Positions 24,401 to 33,400 of a stretch of DNA of 64,000 bases are shown piece after piece. This DNA is from Xenopus tropicalis. Taxonomy: Eukaryota > Chordata > Amphibia > Anura > Pipidae. The notes beneath the pieces were generated by a model. It ran no database searches. It saw only the letters and a program-made list of their open reading frames with translations, and was not told the origin of the DNA. Where the stretch lies: the NCBI RefSeq assembly GCF_000004195.4, contig NC_030678.2, positions 76,691,404-76,755,403 on the forward strand, given 5' to 3'. Each line of letters opens with the position of its first letter. Position 1 is the first letter of the stretch. Both the position numbers and the translations under genes were made by a program.

Positions 24401-27400
24401 TATTATTAAATCTGATGTATGGCCTACTTTTTGGACACTTTTGATGTCTAAACCCAAAACAATGATTAACAGATTATTATTCCTTTAAACAACAGAGCAT
24501 GATATTCTCGTGGACCATATGCTTCTTTGGACTTTTAGATCCCTGACATACTAGCTTGAGTTTGTATAGGCTTAAGAAGTTTGTTTCCTGCTTCTTTAAG
24601 AAAAGTTTTCCACAATGTAATTTATGAAAGGGTAAACGTTTGTTTGGAGTTTGGAGTGAATATTTGTTGGTTCCTTAAAGGAGAAGGAAAGACTAATAAA
24701 GTGTTAATCTCAAGCTACAGGCATACCTTCAGTTCTCTCAATAGTGCCCATAAGTCTCTCCATATTTCCTCTGTTCAGATGACTCGACCCCTGTACATGT
24801 GCAGTTTGTAAGACTATGAGGAAACTTCCTGCTGAATGGTTCAGATCACACATTCCTAAGGGAGGGCGAGGGAGCTCTTACCATTCTTGTGGGAGGGGTG
24901 AGCAGGAGAGGGGATAGTGCTGGGCAGACTCTGGCACAGGACGCTTAGTGCAGCGTATCTGTGAGTGCTTATGGCTGTGTTTTTGTTTATGTTGGATGTC
25001 CCACAGATCAAATGTGCATGTGCCCAAACTGCCATTTTTTGTTAAAAGCTGAAGAGAAGAAATTATTTTGTATTTTGAATGCAAAGGCATTTATTCCACT
25101 GACAAAGAACTACATAAAAACAAGAAATAGGCATATTTGGCAGTGATTTGGTGGTAATTGTTTATGTAAGATGGCTGCTAGCCAAGGTGTTTAGAAAAAG
25201 AGTAGATTGATTGCCCACCTATCCATGTAATAGTGTGTCCAGTATTACATTCTTTAAAATCAGCCAGCAAATGAATCAAGGCAGAAGAGTTGTATAAGAC
25301 TGGTTCAAATTCAGATATCTGTTAGTGTGGAAAGTACATTTTCTGCAGTCTATGTAGAAACTTACCTAAATGTATCATCCTTTGTCAGACTAAGAAGTGT
25401 AGAAGCTCCACCGAAGGAATGACCCATTAGAGCTACTTTGTTAAAGTCGATCCTGCCCTAAGAGGGAAGGGGTTGGGGGTAAGATAGAAATAAAAGATAA
25501 ATATGGCATATGGTCTGGGATAAAAGAGATAATGAAGGCAGATTACAGTAAAAAAGAAAGCGTAAAAAGAAACAATAAGGCATATATATCAAAGGTTCAA
25601 AAAAGGTTATTCTCTGGCAAACTCTATTTCCCTGGTCCTCTCCCAATCGGCACTATCTGGGTTAACTCCTCTCACTCCCGCATTGAGATGAATCCTCGCA
25701 AACTAACAAATATTTTTCCTCTACCTACTTCTCCTGGTTCTTCTCATTTACCTCATTTGAGAAGGAGTAGAGTTTTTGTCTGGAGGTAGCAGCACCTGCT
25801 GGTAAAGCAGTCCAGAGTTGGGGTTTTTCCTTGTGTGGGCTTAAGGCCAATTGTTTCCCCCCGAGGCAGGTTCTGTGGTTGTCTGGCAACGAGCATGGGT
25901 CAAGACCTGCCTTACCCACCTACCTGGTTGGTCCTCCTGGTCTGTAGTAAAGCAACTGGTGACATTAGTGGTACAGGAAGTAGTGCATGGTTCTTGTCGC
26001 CAGGGGGGAGGGTGGTAGCGAATGGAACACATGGCTGGAACTGTTATGGTGGTACATCCGGTTCCATGTTCAGGTTGGAATGAAGGCATTGAGTAGGGCA
26101 GACCTGAAATGGCTGGAAATGAATAAAGGGCTCACATCTGGCAGCACATGCTACTAGTGAAGTGAGATGCCGCACCACTCAGCTGTGTGCTGGTTTGCCT
26201 TGCTCCTGAAGTGCTCCCTGGATATTGCTAAAGCAAGGGGGAATCCCTATGTCAATAAATTGAATCTGATCACAAAGGTGATGGTAAGCATTGGGAGAGG
26301 ACCAGGAAAAAGGGAAAATTGCTTCATACTTACCGTGATTTTCCTTTCCTGATTCCACTCTATATCAGCACTTCCCTCCCAGAGATATTCAAACTTGCTA
26401 CCAGACACAGGTACAAGGATATGATGAATATTTATAAAATGTAATTTTAATAGTTTAAGGGCTCTGGCACACGGGGAGATTAGTCGCCCGCGGCAAAACT
26501 CCCTGTTCGCGGGCGACTAATCTCCCCGAGTTGCCTTCCCCTGCCATCCCATCGGCGACAATGTAAGTCACCGGTGGGATGGCAGACGCGGCGGGGCGAT
26601 TTCGGGAAATCGCCGAAAAGACTCGCGAGTCTTTTTCGGCGATTTGCGCAAAGTCGCGCCGCCGCGTCTGCCATCCCGCCGGCGACTTACATGTTCGCCG
26701 GTGGGATGGCAGGGGAAGGCAACTCGGGGAGATTAGCCGCGAACAGGGAGTTTTGCCGCGGGCGACTAATCTCCCCGTGTGCCAGAGCCCTAAGAGGGTT
26801 CTTCTCAGTGGGGAAGTGGGAGGAGATAACCCAGATAGTGCTGACATGGAGAGGAACCAGGAAAGGAAAATCACGGTAAGTATAAAGCAATTTTCCCTTT
26901 TCCAGCCTTTGACCTTTTGGGCCATGTGGCAAACTCTGCTTTCAGCCTTTTACCTTTTGGGCCACTCTCAATACGATTACTCAGATGTGCGACCTCAATT
27001 TGTTTTTATTAGAATCTGTGTACATAAATGGTACATGCGATTTGCCTCAGGTGAGCCAGAGAAATTAACAGGAATAACTCCTGGAAGACTGATGATCTGA
27101 AACGTAAGCTAGTTGTCACTGTTGGCCTTGGGTAGCGTAGCCACTGTCCTATCCCATGTGCCTTAATGCTTAAAACCTCTGCAGGGTGTGCAGCTGCCAT
27201 TAATAAATATGTTTTTTTTTCTCAGCAGTCGCGGATGTCAGTAACTTGTCAAATACAATAGTGTTCCCCATCCCTTTGCATTTAAACTTGGCACCTTTAG
27301 TGTTTCCAAATCAAAGTCAGACTTTAAAACATTAAACACTGCAACTCCAGCGTTGATATCTCGTAGAACGTGCATGACTCTGACACACTCATTTGCCCTT

Positions 27401-30400
27401 TGATGAAGCTAAAAGAGAAATGCAGTGGTAAGAGCTTGTGACAAAACACATAAAATGCACAAATAGCACAGTTCCATCAGGTTAAACAAGACACCGTAGG
27501 GTCGCAAGTGCTAGAGAGCTCCCCTTAGTGCTTTCTTAACAATCACTTGTGCCCCAGGTAATGCTGCCCTTTGCACTGAGGGAATGTAAAAAAAGGTAAG
27601 TAGAAAGATAAACCTTATCTGCGATCCAAGGGTTAAAGAGACAATGTAATAACTAAGGTCTAAAGCAGGACTGAGAGAAGAAAAAAAAAACCCGGAAAAC
27701 AGTTATTTACTAACTTACAATTATCTTACATACAATTTCAATATAAAGTGATTAGATTTAGCTGCCCTCCTCCATACTAATCCTTTAGTGCACAAAAAAT
27801 TATCTCTAAAGGAGTTGGCGCTTAGAAACCACCCAACAAAGTGACAAATCAATTTATATTTATTTGAAGTGAATAAATATGTTACATCATAATAAAATCA
27901 ATTTTATACAATAATGAAATCACACAAACCACTAAATAAAAATATCAAATACGTTCTATGTGCAGGAGAAAATCACAATAAGCAGAAATTCATTTACTAC
28001 ATTAAAGGAAGACAAACAGTGTGCCCGTGGCTTTGGAGGGTATATGTGTACATATTGACGCACAGTGTGTAATTACGCAGCATACTTTATCTCCTTATGC
28101 CCTTTTTTTACTCCCATTACATACAGTGAGTGTGAGGGGAAATAGAGGTTTTATTGTTTTAACTTCTCTACTAAGTATTTCTTATTTGGTTAATGTAGTA
28201 AATGAATTTCTGCTTATTGTGATTTTCTCCTGCACATAGAACGTATTTCATATTTTTATTTAGTGGTTTGTGTGATTTCATTATTGTATAAAATTGATTT
28301 TATTATGATGTAACATATTTATTCACTTCAAATAAATATAAATTGACTTTTCACTTTGTTGGGTTGTTTCTAAGCGCCAACTCCTTTAAAGATAAAAAAA
28401 GGTAAGTGGCAGCACATCCAGTAATGCAGTGTCTGGTGCTCCATAAAGGCCATAACCCATGTGAGGCTATACATAGCATGCGACAAAGCACTATGTGTAT
28501 CATTGCCCTAAAACAGGGATCCCCAACCTTTTTTTTTACCGTGAACAACATTTCAATGAAAAAAAAGCTGGGGAGCAACACAAGCACAAAAACTTTCCTA
28601 GTAGGTGACCAATAAGGACTCAGATTGGTTAATTAGAAGCCCAATGTGGACTGGCAGACTACTAGAAGCTCTGTTTAGCAGTGCACGTGGTCTCTGTGCC
28701 TCCAATTCTTGCCTCCAAGTCATAAATTAAAAAATGGGTACCAACTTTGAGGCCACTGAGAGCAACATCAAAGGGGTTGGTGAGCAACATGTTGCTCACA
28801 AGCAACTGGTTGGGGATCACTGCCCTAAAACATAAATTGTCCATTGGATACCAAACATTACAGAAGGTCTGTAGAGGATTTACTAGCCCAATGCTGTAGA
28901 AACCCTGGAAAACCCCAGACTCTACCCTGGGTCCAGGAAGTGCAATGTGCATTGGCACTTCTAGCATAAGCATACCATACCAAGTTGTTTATGTAACCCT
29001 TTATTGCCTGTATTGCTTAAATCCAGCTGCTCTCAGGTAGAACACCTATACACATTCTCTCATAGATTAACCCTTGCAATAGGTGAAGGAAGTGTCAGAG
29101 GAGGCTGCAATGTAACTCTCAACAAACGCACTGCTAGAAATAATGAAGGGCACCAATGATTCTTAATGGGTAGTGTAGCCCACTTTATCTTTATATGTGG
29201 CACTACCTGCTGATATTTCTCTATTTGGCGCTTCCAGGAGTCCTGAGCCCCGCTTACTTTGGGGAACAGCTACTACTTGGTACTTTGGCGTGCCTCCACC
29301 CAGGATAGGGATAGACTGAACTATAACTCCCCTCCTGAGACTTAATATACTGCTCCTTTGTGGGGGACTCCCAGCACTCCTGACACCCTACCCCCTCCCT
29401 GGGGTAGTTGCTTACCAGGCAGGTGGATCCTCCAGGAGAGATACACACACACTGATGTAATGCTGAACAAAGTGTTGTGTTTATTGGCAGAGTGGTAGAC
29501 AGCTTTGGCATACAGGATACACAGGATATGTCAGGATACTTTCTCGTTCCCTCAGGAGTCCCTCTCTCCTGGGATACCGGTAACACTCCAGCCAAATGAC
29601 CCTCCCTTTGGGGTTCCCTCCGGTACTTCTCGCCAGAAGCCCCTCTCTAGGGCACTTCCCGGTACTCCCGCCAAGCGGACACCCCTTGGAGACCTCACCC
29701 CGGAAATATCACCCGGCTATCCCCCGGATTAGGCAAACTCCTATTCCTAGCTCTTGTATCCCTGACTCCAGCTATCAGTGCTGGGAGATCTTAATCTCAT
29801 CTGCCTCCTGGTGGGGCCAAGCTGCCCAGCTAAATAATCCTGTCTACCACTCCTAGAATGGTCTATAACAAACATCTAACTCACTAGACACAGCCTGTCA
29901 CTATCCTCTAGCCAGAGGGGTCCCAGGCATAAGACCTGAAGGCACATGGCTGCACAGCTTTATATACTGTGTGCACCCTGTGGCCTAACTATTGAACTGC
30001 AGGGAAACTAACTCCCTGTTAACCCTTATAGTGCCATCCACCCAAGGTGTCCCACTACTAAAGTGTTACCCTCCCTGGGACCTATCCTGGGGGTAACCAC
30101 CTAGGGGACCCAGATTTTGGGGATCCCTACAGTAGCAACAGATATTTCACAGTACACAGAATATTTCAGTTACCGGCACAACACACACCAGTTTTTTTTA
30201 GGGTTTACCAACTCACACTACCCCTGGGCTCGCTCCCAGCACATACATACTAACAGCAGATGATCTATAATGTGAAAGAATTGCGGTTTTGCATAGATTC
30301 AAATAAATTACGGAAATTAAGGGTTACCTGGTAATTTCTGAGGTAAAACTCTTTCGTTCCCACTTCTACTTTGTTAAACGGGACCCAAACCTCTTTTACA

Positions 30401-33400
30401 GGTGCATTTGTGGGTTCTCCAAAATGGTATGTGGCACATGCTGATCCATCCCTGCAATATAATATTATAGAGTTTCCATGTGTGACACATTTAAAAATAT
30501 GTAATGTGACAAAGTACAACCATTGTATTGCCTTTACCTCAATAAAATAAAGGGATTTTTAAACATACTACTTTTAAGGTGGCCACACACGTGGCGATTT
30601 GCGATCTTTCGTGCGGCCATCGGTTGCACGAAAGATCGTCAAATCCGCCACTAACCTTCAGGGCTGAAACAGGCAGATAAGGAGGTAGAAACAATAGGAT
30701 TTCTACCTCCTTCTGCCGATTCAGCCCTGAAGGCAGATTTTGATCAGGCGCCTTCTATGGCGCCCGTTCAAAATCTTTTAACCTGGCCGATCGGTGAGTC
30801 GACCGATATCAGCAGCCTCCTGCGATATCGGTCAACTCGCCGACTTGCCATACACGCACTGAATATCGTACAAAACGGGGTTTCGTACAACATTATCGGT
30901 GCGTGTATGGCCAGCTTTAGTCTCTCTTATTTTGCTATGGAGTAAATACATTTATTAAGGACTGGCTGTGTTTTACTTTCAAGCAGACTAACAATTTCTT
31001 TATTTTGAGCTGCTACAGTCACTTACCTGTGTTCTAAGGCTGCAACCAGAAATCCATGAGATGCAAGCTGCATACATAATGCTGAGTATACCGTCCTGAG
31101 GAGGCACAAAAAAGCAAAGGTAATTACATTTTAAAGAAAAAAATATACACAAGTGGCAATGCAAATTAATAATAATGTTGATCTTTTTCCATTTAACCAA
31201 TGTTGTTACTGTTTATATTGGTTTACTGGTTTTGTTTCTTTAGCTAATATTTCTCTTTTTGTTTCCCAACCTAAATCCTCCAAGTCCATGTGAGAAAATG
31301 ATGAGTGGCTTCTTGTCCACACCAGGCACAAGCGGAATACCCCACGAAACTGGGACTTCAGGGTTTCCTGTAAACCAAATGTTAAAAATAAATGTAGTTG
31401 TAAAACACGCAAGGGCTATGGTTAGAATGCATAATTTATGCATAAAGACTGACCTTTAATTTATAAATTCACAGACTATTTTGAATAACATCAATAATAT
31501 ATCTTATAGAACGATGTGACTACATTAAATAATTAATAGTAAGGATTACGTTTTCTCAGGAATTTTAGTGGAATTGAGACAGCAAATTTAATGTCAAAGC
31601 TTGTCACATATAGGCTCTTTGAGTATCCATAAAAATGGCCCGTTAATGGCTAATTATTCAGATATTATATCACAATCTGGCTTGCCTTGATGTATTTTCT
31701 AATGTGCTTTTTCTTTGTAACATTAAAACAATTTATTTCAAGCAATGATAGGCTAGGACACATCTAGCAATTGTTAAGCAACTCCTAGAGGTATGGACAC
31801 ATCAGTATATGGACGTTTATTCAGAATAATAGAGCCCAGCACACTCCATAATGCTGCTGTATTTTGCTATGTCATTCCAATTCTAACAACATTTGGGACA
31901 GTAGCCACCTCCCTTTGTCAGGTTCAAAACAATTGTACAGGACTTTTAAGGGTTTAAATTTGTTATTATGAAAGACCCCTTATCCTGAAAGCATTCTGGA
32001 TAGTTAATAGCATGCTCATGAAAATGCGTGTTTACGGGGTCTCTCCTCATCAGCAATACCTGTAATATGTAACTTAACAACAAGAGACCTAAAGTGGCCC
32101 TGAGGTACATTGTTTTTGGTCTTTTCCCCATCTTAAAAACCTGTGTATGAATATTAGCTATTTTGAAACTTAGCAACTCCTAACATCTGTGTACTACAGT
32201 TGAATAACACACAACCCATCTGATGAAGTAGAAAGCTCATTCTACCAATATACATGCAACAAAGCCATGCATGTTTGTTGTATGCACTGGTTGGAATCGT
32301 CATTTTGTAAGATTTTGAGGTAAGCCTTAAAGTCAAAGGGATTCTGGGAACAAATTCCCAGAAAGAATAGCCAGGATAATAGCTGATCAGATTCCCAACT
32401 ACAGACCGGTTTTGCCCTTCTTGGGGCTCATCAGTTTAGTGCAGGGTTTTCTGATCAGCTTAGGTAGAGCCAGGAGTGGGGATTCACAAACAAGCTAAAA
32501 GGGTTGAGGAGATGCCTCATACGTATGCGAATAAGTCTGGGAACTAATTCCTTAAGGCTCTTAGAAAAATCTCATTTTCATGGGTTTATCCTATATACTG
32601 CTACTTGTTATAGACAAGCAATGTACAGCCTTGTGATGCTTATAATATTGCTTACTGTGGCTCAGTGACTCTGTGAGTTCAATCACAGCCAGGGCACTAC
32701 TTGCTTTGTACTTTGGTTTCCTCCCACACTCCAAAACATAAGTAAACTGACCATAGTATGTGTGAATGTGATAGGGAACATAGATTGTAAGCTCCTCTGG
32801 GGCAGCCACTGATGAATAATGCCTGTATTGCGCGCTGCGGAACTGTGTCGGTGCTAAATATATAACAGTAAACACGTAAATATTGTGTTGTGATCAACTT
32901 ATCTAGCTGGAAAACCCTGTCATGTGAAGTTTCTAAGTTTTGTTACTTTTTATATCAAAAACTATGACATCAGTTAAACGCTTGCTTACCAAGAATTAGC
33001 GAAGAAATATACGGTGTAATTCTGCTATCCCAGCCTAAATACTTGGCCAAAGCTGTGACATACTCAGAATCTGGTAACCACGTTGGATGTTGCACAGTAT
33101 CTGAAGAGCTACATGGGTAAAAGAGACGGAAAAAACTGCCCTGCTTGGAAAAACGAAGAAATGTTACTATGTAATGAAGAACATGGAGCTACATATATGC
33201 TCTCTCACACCAAGGACTAAATGATATACAGTATGTTACTTTTGCAAAATATGCACATTTGAACAGGAAATGCAATACTATACAGAACCTTCATTTGTGA
33301 TGTAAACAGTAGGAAGTGTTTAGGGAAAAGAAGGTTTCATAGTGCTAGTAATCATTTAATACAATTTTAAATGATAGAATGAATGATTTGTTATGTAAAA

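Larger units (their letters stand above)
25458..27294 (-). other. pafah2 intron 6, repeat-filled
   Basis: Contains sequence of probable transposon origin (25600-26320), a palindromic element with inverted splice-donor motifs (26310-26900) and a Harbinger MITE nested in it (26459-26790). No extra exon is supported. Confidence 0.6.
27409..30327 (-). other. pafah2 intron 5
   Basis: Holds inverted-repeat segments near 27800-28385 (GGAGTTGGCGCTTAGAAACC mirrored by GGTTGTTTCTAAGCGCCAAC), the hAT MITE at 28514 and the solo LTR at 29174. No exon is supported. Confidence 0.5.

Noticed and set aside
25835..26089. 82-codon frames on opposite strands
   Set aside because: They overlap each other in probable transposon-derived sequence with no family match.
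26455..27100. Overlapping open frames of 101-173 codons on both strands
   Set aside because: They fall in a GC-rich palindromic Harbinger MITE with few stop codons; no domain or splice support.
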